A DNA stretch of 64,000 bases, taken from Bactericera cockerelli (taxonomy: Eukaryota > Arthropoda > Insecta > Hemiptera > Triozidae). Below the pieces are notes generated by a model. It was given only the letters and a program-made list of their open reading frames with translations. It was not told the origin of the DNA and made no database searches. The position numbers and the translations under genes were made by a program. The stretch lies in NCBI GenBank assembly GCA_024516035.1, contig CM044966.1:17082891-17146890 (forward strand), read 5' to 3'. Shown here one piece after another: positions 39,349-51,664 of this stretch (position 1 is the stretch's first letter; each line of letters opens with the position of its first letter).

Positions 39349-39618
39349 AGCCAGCGTCGATGGCATGTTGAATACACCGGTTCCCTTCAGAACACCGAAG
39401 TTAAGTGACATCCAGCGAGGTTAAGACTTGGATGGGTGACCATTCAAATTCTAATTCTCGTGACGCTGGCTTTTCCCGGCCCCACTCAGGCTGGGTGAGG
39501 TCAATGTGAGTAGCAGGTTTGTGAGTTTCCTGCGAATGGAGGGTAAAACCCCCGTCGTGATATGACCATGGCAGTTGAAAGCGACGTTAAACCCCACTTA
39601 AAAAAAAAAAAAAAAAAC
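39349..39618 (+). mobile_element. 5S rRNA-derived SINE
   Basis: Nearly identical to the 17.7-kb copy, with poly(A) tail and AAAACTGCGA direct repeats on both sides. Confidence 0.87.
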
Positions 39619-39689
39619 TGCGAGGTAAATTATGCGAAGGTAGAGCGGAGGTGTGGTGGTTCAAAGAGAACAATTTAAAACTATACTTG

Positions 39690-40300
39690 AAGAAAAACAG
39701 GGGGATAATTTGAGTTTCAAGAAGGAAAATTTACTGTACAAGTGAGGGAGGATGGGAAAAATATAGGGATAATTAGTTTTAAAAAGGGAATTTATCGTAA
39801 AGGTGAGGGAGGATGGGAAAACAGAGGGATAATTTGAGTTTCAAGAGGGGAAATTTATTGTAAAGGTGAGGGAGGATGGGAAAAAACAGAGGGATAATTT
39901 GAGTTTCAAGAGGGGAGTTTATTGTACAGGTGAGGGATTATGGGAAAAACACAGGGATAATTTGAGTTTCAAGAGGGGAAATTTATTGTAAAGGTGAGGG
40001 AGGATGGGAAAAACAGAGGGATAATTACAGTTTCAAGAGGGGAAATTTATTGTAAAGGTGAGGGAGGATGGGAAAAACAGAGCGATAATTTGAGTTTCAA
40101 GAGGGGAATTTATTGTACAGGTGAGGGATGATGGGAAAAACAGAGGGATAATTTGATTTTCAAGAGGGGAAATTTATTGTAAAGGTGAGGAAGGATGGGA
40201 AAAACAGAGGGATAATTTGAGTTTCAAGAGGGGAAATTTATTGTAAAGGTGAGGGAGGATGGGAAAAACAGAGGGATAATTTGAGTTTCAAGTCAAGACA
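39690..40300 (+). repeat. Minisatellite of about 64 bp
   Basis: Nine to ten units of GAGGGATAATTTGAGTTTCA plus AGGTGAGGGAGGATGGGAAA; purine-rich. Confidence 0.85.
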
Positions 40301-40831
40301 ATTTTTACCTTCGTGAGGTAAAAATTGAAGAAATGTTCAGGAAATTACTAGAATTAGTATAATTTGCCGTTTTTTTTTTAAATATTAATTTTAAAATCTC
40401 TCTTTCTTCATAAACCAAAAAACAAGAGAGAGGGAGGGAGAGAGAGAGAAAGAAACTGTTAGAGAAAGAGTGAGAGAGAGACATGAAAACAAACTGTTAA
40501 AAAAGTATGAGTGAGAGAGACAGAGATAGGCAAGAACTAGAGAGAAAGGGGGAGATAGATAAAAATAAATAGACAAGAAAACAGGGGTGTAGGGTAGCAA
40601 GGAGAGAAACTGTCAGAGGGGTAAGTGTGGATGTGTGTGATCGATGTAGGGTAGGAAGGGGACAGGGTGTCAGGGGGTTAAGTATGGATGTGTGTGATCG
40701 ATATGCTGTTGTCGTCTCCTCCTAGGAAATTATAGGCAGGTTTCATAAAATTATCAGTATACAGGGTGGCACAATAGATGTAGTGAACAAGTACCATTTA
40801 TTCGACAGTGAAAGAGCAACTATAGACTTTT

Positions 40832-40962
40832 CCCGCCCAACCCAGGCTGGGTGTGGTTAATTTGGGTAGCAGATTTGTGAGTTTCCTGCAAATGTCGAGT
40901 GTAAATACCCCCGTCGTGATATAACCATGCAGTTGAAAGTGACGTTAAACCTAAAAAATAAA
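40832..40962 (+). repeat. Tail fragments of the 5S SINE
   Basis: Only the 3' tail is kept here (GAGTTTCCTGCAAATGTCG, GTTGAAAGTGACGTTAAACC). Similar tails occur at 44250-44345 (+) and 50105-50165 (-). Confidence 0.55.
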
Positions 40963-41094
40963 TAGAAAAAAAGCGTCTTGGAGACCACTCATACCTCGTG
41001 AGGACAATGCATACTGAGGCCACCCGGTCTGAGTATACAATCGCACCACAAAGAACTAGAAGTAAATAGAATGAGGAGAAAAGGAGGAGAGAAA

Positions 41095-41102
41095 TAGAGA
41101 GG

Positions 41103-41160
<58 letters not shown>

Positions 41161-41373
41161 ATAACAGAGAGAAAAGAAGAGCGATAGAGAAAAAGGTAGA
41201 GAGAAAGAGAGCAAGAAAAAAAAGGAAAGGACAAAGAGAGAAAAATTGACGGAGAAGATGAAAGATAGAAAGAGATAGAGAAAGAGAGGGACAGAAGGAG
41301 AGAGAGAGAGAGAGAGAAAAGGAGAAAGAGAGAGAGAGAGAAGGAGAAAGAGAGAGAGAGAGAGAGAGAGAAG

Positions 41374-41405
<32 letters not shown>

Positions 41406-41569
41406 ACAAGGTAGAGAGAATGAAAGCAAGAAAAAGAGGAAAGGACAGAGAGAGAAAAAGAGACGGAGAAGATGAAAGATAGAGGGAGATAGAGAAAGAG
41501 AGAGAGAGAGGGACAGAAGGAGAAAGAGAGAGAGAGAGAAAAGGAGAAAGAGAGAGAGAGAGAGAGAAG

Positions 41570-41609
<40 letters not shown>

Positions 41610-41770
41610 AAGGTAGAGAGAATGAAAGCAAGAAAAAGAGGAAAGGACAGAGAGAGAAAAAGAGACGGAGAAGATGAAAGATAGAGGGAGATAGAGAAAG
41701 AGAGAGAGAGAGGGACAGAAGGAGAAAGAGAGAGAGAGAGAAAAAGGAGAAAGAGAGAGAGAGAGAGAAG

Positions 41771-41824
<54 letters not shown>

Positions 41825-42190
41825 AAGGTAGAGAGAATGAAAGCAAGAAAAAGAGGAAAGGACAGAGAGAGAAAAAAGGACGGAGAAGATGAAAGATAGA
41901 AAGAGATAGAGAAAGAAAGAGAGGGACAGAAGGAGAAAGAGAGAGAGAACAAGGTAGAGAGAATGAAAGCAAGAAAAAGAGGAAAGGACAGAGAGAGAAA
42001 AAAGGACGGAGAAGATGAAAGATAGAAAGAGATAGAGAAAGAAAGAGAGGGACAGAAGGAGAAAGAGAGAGAGAACAAGGTAGAGAGAATGAAAGCAAGA
42101 AAAAGAGGAAAGGACAGAGAGAGAAAAAGAGACGGAGAAGATGAAAGATAGAGGGAGATAGAGAAAGAGAGAGAGAGAGGGGAGATGAAA
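41095..42190 (+). repeat. 1.1-kb purine tract with higher-order repeats
   Basis: A GT run (41106-41148) leads into almost pure purine DNA. A block GAACAAGGTAGAGAGAATGA followed by GGAGAAGATGAAAGATAGA recurs at about 41405, 41606, 41821, 41948 and 42071 between GA runs of variable length. Confidence 0.88.
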
Positions 42191-42295
42191 GATAGAAATA
42201 ATGTATGATGAAACTAATGTGAAATGAAAAATCGTTCTCCAAGTTATCAAGATGTACAAAAGATTGATGAATTACTGTTTACAGAGGTTTAATTT

Positions 42296-42965
42296 CAAAA
42301 TACACTGGGGTGCAAAATATAAGTAGTGTACACTCATACACTGGGAGACAAAATTAGATGATTATACACCGGGGACAAAATAGAGGATTATAAACTGGGA
42401 GACAAAACTAGAGTATTATACACTTGGGGACAAAACTAGAGGATTAAACACTGGGGACAAAACTAGAGTATTATACACTGGGGGACAAAGTTAGGGATTA
42501 TACACTGAGAGATAAAGTAGAGTATTATACACTGGGGGACAAAGTTAGAGGATTGTACAGTACACTGAGATATAAAGTAGAGTATTATACACTCGAGGAC
42601 AAAACTAGAGGATTAAACACTGGGGGACAAAGTTAGAGGATTGTACAGTACACTGAGATATAAAGTAGAGTATTATACACTCGAGGACAAAACTAGAGGA
42701 TTAAACACTGGGGGACAAAGTTAGAGGATTGTACACTGAGATATAAAGTAGAGTATTATACACTCGGGGACAAAATTAGAGGATTGTACACAGAGAGATG
42801 AAGTAGACTGGGAGGAAAAATTAAATATTTACACACTGGGAGACAAAATTAAAGAATTATACCTACACTGGGGGACAAAATTAGAGGATTATACACTGGG
42901 GGATAGAATTAGAGGATTGTATACATGGAGACTAAATTAGAGGACTATACAATGGAGAGAAAACC
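42296..42965 (+). repeat. Minisatellite of TACACTGGGGGACAAAATTAGAG
   Basis: Over twenty irregular units of about 27-35 bp (ATTATACACTGGGGGACAAA) with a nested longer period at 42540-42760. Confidence 0.8.
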
Positions 42966-43237
42966 GTTATTGAAGGTAAACCTTCCACTCAACCGTTATT
43001 GGCTATGGCAATCTCTTCCACCCAACCCTTTAAACTTTACCTAACGAGGAGTTGAAGTTGCAAAAGTTGAGAACCACTCACTCGAATGAATAAACAATGG
43101 AGCTGTTAAGTGGAAGTTTTCCTTCTCCACATCCATTGAGTTAGGCGCTGGAGTGGGGTCAACCAGTCCTTGACCTTTCGGGAGAAGTGCTGAAACTATG
43201 ATGCTGAAATAATAATAGATAATAATAAAAAAATAAA

Positions 43238-43692
43238 AAAGCCGACCTCAGTAGCTTGATCAATAATGTTCAAGCCCCGCATTCAGTGTAGATTACTAAT
43301 AATAATAAAAAAACGAACACAATACTTCCGATTTCTAATATTAGAAATTTCTCGGAAGTAATAAAAAAAGCCGACCTCAGTACAGTACCTTGATCGATAG
43401 GGTGTCGGACTTGTAACCTGTGGAGGTCGGTGGTTCAAGCCCCGGATTCAGTGTAGATTAATAATAATAATAAAAAATAAAAAAAGCCGACCTTTCGGGA
43501 GAAATGCTGAAACTATGATGCTGAAATGAATAATAGATAATAATAATAAAAAAAAAAACCGACCTCAGTAGCTTGATCGATAAGGCGTCGGAATTTTAAC
43601 CAGGAGATCGGTGGTTCATGTCCTGGATTCAGCGTAGATTTAGTAATGCGAGTTTGAGTAGTTGTGATATCACGAAAGTGAACAAAAATATG
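43238..43692 (+). mobile_element. Cluster of family-B SINE copies
   Basis: Three heads, at 43240, 43367 and 43556, separated by AATAATAATAAAA and a duplicated TTCGGGAGAAATGCTGAAAC block. Only the last has the full tail. Confidence 0.65.
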
Positions 43693-43824
43693 ATAGCTTT
43701 TTTTCTTTTTAAAATTAAAAAAAAAAATCAGACATTACATGTTTCAAATTTTCCAGTATTAGCTGCTGTTTCTGTTTCGTGGCCAGAGATAAAAACTTGT
43801 GAAACATCTCTTTTTTTCTTCTTT

Positions 43825-44035
43825 TTTAGGTAACGTCGCTTTCAAATGCATGGTCATATCACGACGGGAGTGTTACCCTCCATTCACAGGAGACTCACAA
43901 ACCTGCTACCCACATTAACCTTACCCACAGGCTGGGTTGGGTTGGAATGTCAGCATCACGAAGTCTTCACCTCGCTGGACGTCGCTGAACTTCGGTGACT
44001 AGTTTATTCGACGCGCAATCGACGCTGGATGGACA
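43825..44035 (-). mobile_element. 5S rRNA-derived SINE, diverged
   Basis: Reverse-strand tail (TAACGTCGCTTTCAAATGCA) and 5S part ending ATCGACGCTGG. Confidence 0.65.
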
Positions 44036-44554
44036 TGTTTTTTTTTGTAGAATTGAAGGAGTTTTCCGTATCATTAATATCCTAACATCTTCTTTTTTGC
44101 CTATGATTCCGCCACTGGTCCCTGCTCAAATTGAAGAAGCTACTCATTTTTCCTCACGAGGTATGAGTGGACTCCGAACATATACGTGGAGAGCATGACA
44201 GAAAAAATCTTAGACATCGAACCCTTTATTTGGAAAATTCAAGTTCCTGTAGATGTTCTGGCATTCCGGCCCAAACCAGGCTTGGTGAGGTAGCAGTTTC
44301 ATAAGTTTCCTGCTAATGGAAAGCGACGTTAAATCCACTTTGAAAAAAATCCCTGTCAATCTCGGCGCTGCGGTGACTGGCTAGTCAATTACTCAACCGC
44401 ATGGAAACAGAAGAGTGAGATCTTTATTACTGAGTGGTATGAGTGAGTGAGTGAGTGATGTGAGTGAGTGAGTGATGTAAGGGAGCACGTGGTGTGAGTG
44501 CTTGAGTGATGTGAGTGAAAGCCTTGAGTGTATTTTCCCTTAATAAGGATAGAT

Positions 44555-45620
44555 TGACACACATAATTACTATCCCTCTTCCTCTCTTTCTCTCTCTCTC
44601 ACTCTCTCTCTCCCTTCTCTCTCTCTCTCTCTCATTTTCTCTCTCTTTATCTCTCTCTCCTTCCATCTCCCTGCTTATTTACTTTTCGTTTTCCTCTCTT
44701 CCTCTTACCCATCTTCATTCTCTCTCTCTCTTTAATCTTCTTCCCATCTCTCTCTTTCTCATCATCCCTTCCCCACTTTTCTATCAATCACCCCTCTCTC
44801 TCTCTCTTCTACCTACCCTCCTCCTGTCTGTCATTCTGATTCCCTTCCTTTTTCTCTCTCTCTCTCATCATTTTTATCTCTCTCTATCTTATCCTTCCCT
44901 CTCTTTCTTCCCCCCCCTCTCTCTCTCTCTACCTCCCATCTTCTTCTGGCATTAGCTTTCCCTCAATTTTCGTTCCCCCCCCCTCTCTCTCTCTCTATCT
45001 TTCTCCTCAAAAATCTTCTTGAAAATTTTCACTATGATTCAATTCTCTTTCTCTCTTTTTCTCTCACTCAATCTCCCTCTTCAGTATTCTTCTTTATCTC
45101 TCTCTACTCTCTTCCTTTTCTTTTTCTTTCTTACTCTCCTTCTCTCTCCCTCCTCTCTCAAATTTATTCCTGCATATTTACTTTTCTTTTTCCTCTCTTG
45201 TTTATTTCTCTCTAACTCTCTTTCTCTTTCTCGCTCTCTCTTTCTATCTCTCTCTCTCTCTCTCTCTCTACCTCCCCTGCTCCTCTCTGTCATTCTGATT
45301 CCCTCCATTTTCTCTCTCTCTCTCATTCTAGTTCTCTTCCACTTCTCTCTTTTTCCTCATCTTTATCACTCTATATCTTATCCTTCCTTCTCATTTTCTC
45401 TCCCCCTCTCTCTCTCTCTACCTCCCATTTACATCAAAAAGAGAGAGTTTCTCCCCCACAATCTTCTTGAAAATTTTCACTAGGTTTCATTTCTCTCTCT
45501 TTTTCTTTATCTCTCTCTATCTCACTTTTTCTCTTTTTCTCTCACTCTCTTTCTCTCACACTCTTTCTCTCTCTCACACTCACTCTTTTTCTCTCACACT
45601 CTTTCTTTCTCACCCCCTCC

Positions 45621-45659
<39 letters not shown>

Positions 45660-45725
45660 GTTATCTTCCCGTCCTCTTCCTCTCTCTCTAATGCTCACTC
45701 TTTCTCTCTCCCTCTGTCTCCCCCA
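44555..45725 (+). repeat. 1.2-kb pyrimidine (CT-rich) tract
   Basis: Nearly continuous C/T DNA with CTCTCTCT cores; the block CTTCTTGAAAATTTTCACTA appears twice (45014 and 45462). Confidence 0.85.
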
Positions 45726-45939
45726 CAATCTTCTAGAAAAATGTTCACCCCCACAATCTTCTAGAAAAATGTTCACCCCCAAACTAAGACGTGTTGGTGG
45801 GCTCCGGAAATTACAAGAGAAAAAAAACTTCCCATTAAGGTCACGTCACTCAAGGAAATCTCAATGATGATGATGATAGTGAAATTGTTTATTATTATTA
45901 TTTTACACTTTAATATAATAATAATTCCGTGTCCGTGAG

Positions 45940-46140
45940 ATCAAAGGGTGGCGTCATCGTGAACGATGGTAGCGAGACAGTGGAGGAATGACTCAGCACT
46001 TCTACCACTGTCTTTACAAGGAGGCTAATAATTGACAAGGGCCCCCAGAACCAAGCCAATGCTGGTCCACTCCCTGTTTATAGTCCCCCAGCCAGACTGC
46101 TGGTCTACTCCCTGTTTATAGTCCCCCAGCCAGACAGCTG
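45940..46140 (+). repeat. Same dispersed repeat, two end units
   Basis: As at 685 but with two copies of the GTTTATAGTCCCCCAGCCAG unit. Confidence 0.65.
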
Positions 46141-46253
46141 TGAGATAGGGGAAGCCTAAATCACGGTGGTGAGAGGATTATATGAACGCCCAGATTCAAT
46201 GTCTAGGCTCCTTTCATGTCCAATACACTTTATTAAGAACGTAATATATACAA

Positions 46254-46513
46254 CTAGCCGTTTGCCCGTGCTTTGCAACGGGACTAAATTTCAAATTTAC
46301 TAAGGCATGGCCGTACTGCTGGACAGCAATGCCTTTTTGAACTTTTTATAATTTTTCTGGACAAAGCGATAATGGTTTTGGGGGGGTCAATTCTGAGACA
46401 TTTTTCGCTATCTCTTACCGTTTTGGCTAAACAACTCCGGACAAACAAACATAGGTAGGTAGGTAGGTAGGTAGGTAGGTAGGTAGTCCTTTTTTCTGTT
46501 TTATATATAGAGA
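46254..46513 (-). mobile_element. Short non-autonomous Helitron, 260 bp
   Basis: On - it starts TCTCTATATATAAAACAG, carries a CCTA/AGGT microsatellite (46449-46482) and a block shared with the 15.8-kb Helitron (ACGGTAAGAGATAGC). It ends CCCGTTGCAAAGCACGGG (hairpin), spacer, CTAG then T. Confidence 0.78.
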
Positions 46514-46724
46514 TATACACACACATAATTTCAAATGGTCCAGTTTTGGGGCCACTAGCCCCTTTTCCTTTTTTGAGCACACTGCGGCTCCCTTAGATAG
46601 ATTATAGGGTGGAAGCAGGGCCGTCACGATTTTTGTCAGGGGGGGCCCGGGACGAGAGCCTGCGTTCAAGTGAGAATTTCGACCCTGCCCCCCCCCCCCC
46701 CCCCCTAAATACAGCCCTGGGTGG

Positions 46725-47090
46725 AAGAGCTTGCCATGGCAATTACCCCGCCCTTTAGTTAGGACATCTGTATATATTTTATCAATGTTATCTATGTTGT
46801 TTATCTTTTATTTTCTTGTTTATACTGTCTAAATTTTGTATTCTATTTTTTATAATTACTTGTTTGTACATTATGTCCTCTATTAATAAACTTGTAAATA
46901 ATAAATATAAAACTCGATGAAATCCACGCTGAAACCGAGATTCGAACCACCGACCTTCAGGTTATAATACCACCACCTTATGGATCAAGCTAAAAACAGA
47001 CACAGAGAAACTAGCATGTCTCAAAAATGAATTCCTCCATCCATGTATGACTTGTATTTTGGGAACCGCTTGAAGTTCGTTTCCCTTTCA
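46725..47090. other. Retroelement-tail repeat and decayed family-B SINE, no gene seen
   Basis: Contains the GCCATGGCAATTACCCCGCC repeat and a reverse SINE head at 46915-46995. Confidence 0.4.
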
Positions 47091-47094
47091 ACAC

Positions 47095-47660
47095 GATAGA
47101 GCTCTTGTTATGGGGAGAAAGAGAGGTAAATATTGAAGGGTAGAGGAAGAGACAGAGAGATATAGAGTGATAGAGAGAGAGAGAGGGAGAGTGAAGAAAG
47201 AAGGAGAGGGAGAGAGAGAGGTAAATAGCGAGGGATAAAGGAAGAGAGAGAGAGAGAGAAAAGGAGAAGAGAGCAGGAGATAGGGAGAAAAAGAGAGAGA
47301 ATTGAATTGAATTAAATATGATATGATAACTTTATTGAGCAATAAATATTTACAATGTATAATTCTTTAGATATTAGCTACGTAATATTAGGTTGTAAGC
47401 ATAGAAAATAATTAAAGTTATATTTTAATTATTTTTACAATCTATGATGGATAGGTGACATTTAAAAAGACAGGTTGTCTGCGATGATTTTTCTCTCAAC
47501 TATTAAGGGAGAGAGAGAGATAGAGGGAGGGGAAGAGAGAGAGGGAGAGAGAGAGGGAGAGAGAGAGAGAAAGAGAGAGAGATATAGATGGGATTGAGAG
47601 AGATAGAGGGGAGAGAGAGAGATAGATACGAGAGATTGAGAGAGAAAGAGTAAAATGGTT
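47095..47660 (+). repeat. Purine (GA-rich) tracts
   Basis: Two GAGAGA-rich blocks, 47110-47300 and 47505-47655, separated by AT-rich DNA. Confidence 0.8.
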
Positions 47661-47879
47661 TTCCTGGTAGATAGCATGAATCTTGAGAGATAATAAAATA
47701 AGAAGAGGTAGATAGCGATTGGGAGGGATGATGTAAAAATACTTTTTTTCTCTCTCTCGTATCTCTCTCACTCTTCCTCCTAATCTCATCACCACTTGTA
47801 GCAATTTTATATTCATATTTTTCACGCCAAGATTTATTCCCTAAAGGATAAACTCTGATAAAACAAGAAAAAAAACACT

Positions 47880-48595
47880 GCCAATTATGGACACAATACT
47901 TCCTCGTGATTGTTTCACATTGTGTACACGTGCGAATTTTGAGTTTTTATATTAAATTACTTGTAGCTCCGAAACGGCTGAACCGATTTTCTTCAAATTT
48001 GTTTTTTATGGTAGGAAACCGTTTTTTCTACATTCTAGATTCTACAAAAAATTCTGTATCGGCAAGTCGTGATTCTTATTTTTTGACTTTATTGTCCAAA
48101 ATTTCGGATTTTCTTAAATATCAGAGTCAAATTATAATTAATTAAAAAGAAAATATAAAAAGCCTGTGTAGAACATTAATATGCATATACATACAAAATT
48201 TCATCAAAATCGGGTGTACCGTTCACGAGATATAAGCATTTAAGTAAAAAGTTAGTGGTCAGGCGCATGGTCTCTTTCACCCAGAACCGCTGGTATCAAT
48301 TCGATGAATTTAAAATGGGACCATCTACAGAATGTCTCCTAGATGTTTACAAAATTTCATCAAAATCGGTCGAGTAGTTTCCGAGATTTGCGCGTTACAA
48401 GGAATCGTTTTAACAGACAGACAGACAGACAGACAGACCGACAGACGGACACAAAACCAAATTTGCTCAGGAGGTTATGAAACGTCCAGAAATATGAAAA
48501 AAATTGAAATCGGAGCAAAAAAATATTTTTTTTTACAAAAACGAACACAATACTTCCGATTTCTAATATTAGAAATTTCTCGGAAGTAATACACT
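47880..48595 (+). mobile_element. Unclassified interspersed element
   Basis: Begins ACACAATACTTCCTCGTGAT and ends AGAAATTTCTCGGAAGTA. Inside are CCGAAACGGCTGAACCGATT, ATCAAAATCGGTCGAGTAG and a GACA microsatellite (48412-48450). The left 270 bp recur inverted at 53105-53390, and the end motif recurs at 11925, 15630 and 43319. Confidence 0.55.
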
Positions 48596-48739
48596 GCCAA
48601 CATTATTATATGATATGTTTAGATGTTATATAAATAATATCTATTCTTCAGCCTGGTTGTCAAGGCGTCTGCATCTGACAGTTCGGGCTTATCTAAAAGT
48701 TTTGGCTTCCTAACTTTCAGCCTAATAATATAGTGGTAG

Positions 48740-49560
48740 TTAGTAGATTATGATATTTATACATATAATATACAGGGTGATTGAAATAGTTTTCTAACTT
48801 TCAGTCTAATATAGTGGTAGTTAGTACATTATGTTATTTATACATATTATATACGGGGTGATTGAAATAGTTTTCTAACTTTCAGCCTAATACAGTGGTA
48901 GTTAGTACATTATGATATTTATACATAATTATATACAGGTGGATTGAAATAGTTTTCTAACTTTCAGCCTAATATAGTGGTAGTTCGTAAATTATGTTAT
49001 TTATACATATTATATACGGGGTGATTGAAATAGTTTTCTAACTTTCAGCCTAACACAGTGGTAGTTAGTACATTATGTTATTTATACATATTATATACGG
49101 GGTGATTGAAATAGTTTTGTAACTTTCAGTCTAATATAGTGGTAGTTAGTACATAATGATATTTATACATATTATATACAGGGTGATTGAAATAGTTTCC
49201 TAACTTTCAGCCTAATACAGTGGTAGTTAGTACGTTATTTATACATATTATATACAGGGTGATTGAAAAGTGTTCTAACTTTCAGCCTAATATAGTGGTG
49301 GTTAGTACATTATGTTATTTATACATATTTTATACAGGGTGATTGAAATAGTTTTCTAACTTTCAGCCTAATATAGTGGTAGTTAGTACATAATGTTATT
49401 TATACATTATACAGGGTGATTGAAAAGTTTTCTAACTTTCAGCCTAATATAGTGGTAGTTAGTACATTATGTTATTTATACATATTATATACGGGGTGAT
49501 TGAAATAGTTTTGTAACTTTCAGCCTAATATAGTGGTAGTTAAATCAATCATTAAATCAG
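48740..49560 (+). repeat. 81-bp minisatellite with CAGGGTGATTG
   Basis: About ten units of TACAGGGTGATTGAAATAG plus TTTCAGCCTAATATAGTGG. Unit starts at 48772, 48853, 48935 and 49016 give a period of 81-82 bp; some units read CGGGGTG. Confidence 0.85.
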
Positions 49561-51145
49561 TAAGTAAATAAGTAATTTTCCTTCTTTTTTTCATATTTCT
49601 CTTACTCGGCTGTAGGTACTACCTATACTCATTAACCCATTGCCTACCATGGGTGCACATTTGCAAGACACTGGTATTGCCAGGTACCGGGGTTGCATAT
49701 ATGCTAGACACGTTAGAACCTTCTTGGGTACCATGTATAGCATATATATGCAAGACAATTTGTCTAGCACATATGCTATACACGGTCCCTAGTGACAAGG
49801 AAATATGGGTTTTTTGTCTGGGGGACCGCAGGTACTACCTACAAGCTAGTGTAGGGATAATGTGTCTATCTCACGTATAGGGCAAATAAACATGGGTTTA
49901 CTCATGTTTAATTTATAAAAATTAAATTAATTTTTTTTTATAAATAATTACCACCCTGTATATCCCTAGAAAAGTTTGCTAATCTCCGTTTGAAATCCGC
50001 AACTTTATCATATACCGGTGACAGTCCCCACGTCAGAAAGTTGCACAGGTTGGGTGGAAGAGAAAGCCCAATGCTCCTAATCCTATCACACTGAGCTACA
50101 GTGCAGTGTTTCTTTTTACGTCTCTTTCAAGTGCATGGTCTTATCAGGATGGGGGTTAGACCCATACTGAATCCGGCACTTTCAAGCTGGCAAGGACTTT
50201 CCTCTCTACCAATCACAGCCTCCGTGGCACTCTGTAATCAGCACTGAGATCATAATTATAACATAGAGGAAACCCGATGTATCAAGATTTGCGTCCAAGA
50301 GGGACCATCAGCTGATTTCAAAATCAGTGCCGGAGTTGTAGTAATATTTCTCGCGCGAAAGAGTGGGTAGAAAATACCTCATTCTTCTAAAATAATATTT
50401 TTACTTTATTCATACTTACCTATCGGTTAATTTTTTTTTTTTTTGCTTCCACTTTTACTTTCCTTATTTTGTACTTATTATGTAGTAATATAAGATTTGC
50501 TATCTGATGTGAAAATTAAGGATGTTTAAATACCCGCCACTGCATGAGGTAAACAAAAATTCAAATAAATTGAACCAATCAGAAGCCGGAATTTGTTGAA
50601 AGAGGGACCATCAGCTGTTCAAAGTTGGACGTACAAATTTGTTCAACTCGAGATAGGTAAGGTTCCCTCTATGTTATATGATCTCAGTGTGTGCACCGGA
50701 TCATAACACGAGCTTCTGGCTTCAAGTTGGCAAGTACTTTTCTCTCTACCAATCACAACCTCCATGGCACGCTGGTTGAGGGAACTTGGCATATGTTTCT
50801 CATATCAATGAAGAGAACTTGGCATATTTTTTACACACCAGCTCTTTCAAGGGACTTCTTTTTACTATCGAATTATTAATCTCTTTAATGGCGACAAAAT
50901 CGTAAAGGCAAATAGAAGCACGAATTCTTTTGTTGTGATTCAAATCCAACATGTCGGATTATGTCCTCGTGACATGCAAAGAGAAAGTTGTTGTAAAATA
51001 TAAACGTAGATGAAAAGAAAGTGAGAAAAAAGCGGAGCCATTTTGGAAAATATGTTCTCGAAATAATAGGTTTTCACTTGAAAGAAATAGGTTTTGAAGA
51101 AATAGGAAAATGAGGTGTCTTTTTGAAGAAATAGAAAAAATAGGA
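49560..51145. other. No gene seen apart from the 448-bp foldback
   Basis: Includes a region of inverted GCATATATGC and ACCATG repeats (49640-49870). Confidence 0.4.
50242..50689. mobile_element. 448-bp foldback element
   Basis: CACTGAGATCATAATTATAA / ATGATCTCAGTG ends, with AGAGGGACCATCAGCTG on both sides of the interior. A directly repeated block (CTCTCTACCAATCACARCCTCC) flanks it at about 50180-50235 and 50715-50775. Confidence 0.6.
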
Positions 51146-51315
51146 AAGAAGAGGCAAGAAAGAAACATAAAAAGAAAGAGAAAGAGAATCAGAAAGAGAA
51201 ACAGAAAAAAAGAGAAACAGAAATAGAAACAGAAAGAGAAATAGAAACAGAAACATAAAAAGAAAGAGAAACAGAAAGAGATACATAAATAGAAACAGAA
51301 AAAACAAAAAATGAA
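51145..51315 (+). repeat. A-rich purine microsatellite (AGAAACAGAAA)
   Basis: Repeats of GAAACAGAAAGAGAAATAGA. Confidence 0.75.
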
Positions 51316-51664
51316 GTCAAGTTGAAGCAGCAAAAGATTCGGCGGCATTTAAAAAATCATTTTCCAGATTAAAAACAATAAAAAATCTTTTAATGATTAC
51401 AAAAACAGTAAAACGTTCTCTTCAAGGTTTCAAAAATGAAACAAAAAATACGAAAAGCTCGTAAAAAATAAGAGTCGAGAAATTAAGTTTTTCCATTCAT
51501 TTTTATCGACTACGAAGTCGGAGGAATGAGGAGCTTTTGAAAGTTGGGGAAAAAGGCAGTTGAAAAATTGTATAATGACCTTGAGAAGCAACCAGAGAGG
51601 GTGACTGGCTGTTTACCGTACGTCAGTCTTTTAACATCCACTGTTATAAAACACAAACAATAAA

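Noticed and set aside
40820..42259. Long open frames of 340-479 codons on the reverse strand, Ser/Leu/Phe-rich
   Set aside because: Translation of the purine/pyrimidine microsatellite; open in several frames at once.
44515..45483. CT-tract open frames of about 150 codons
   Set aside because: Low-complexity translation, no domain.
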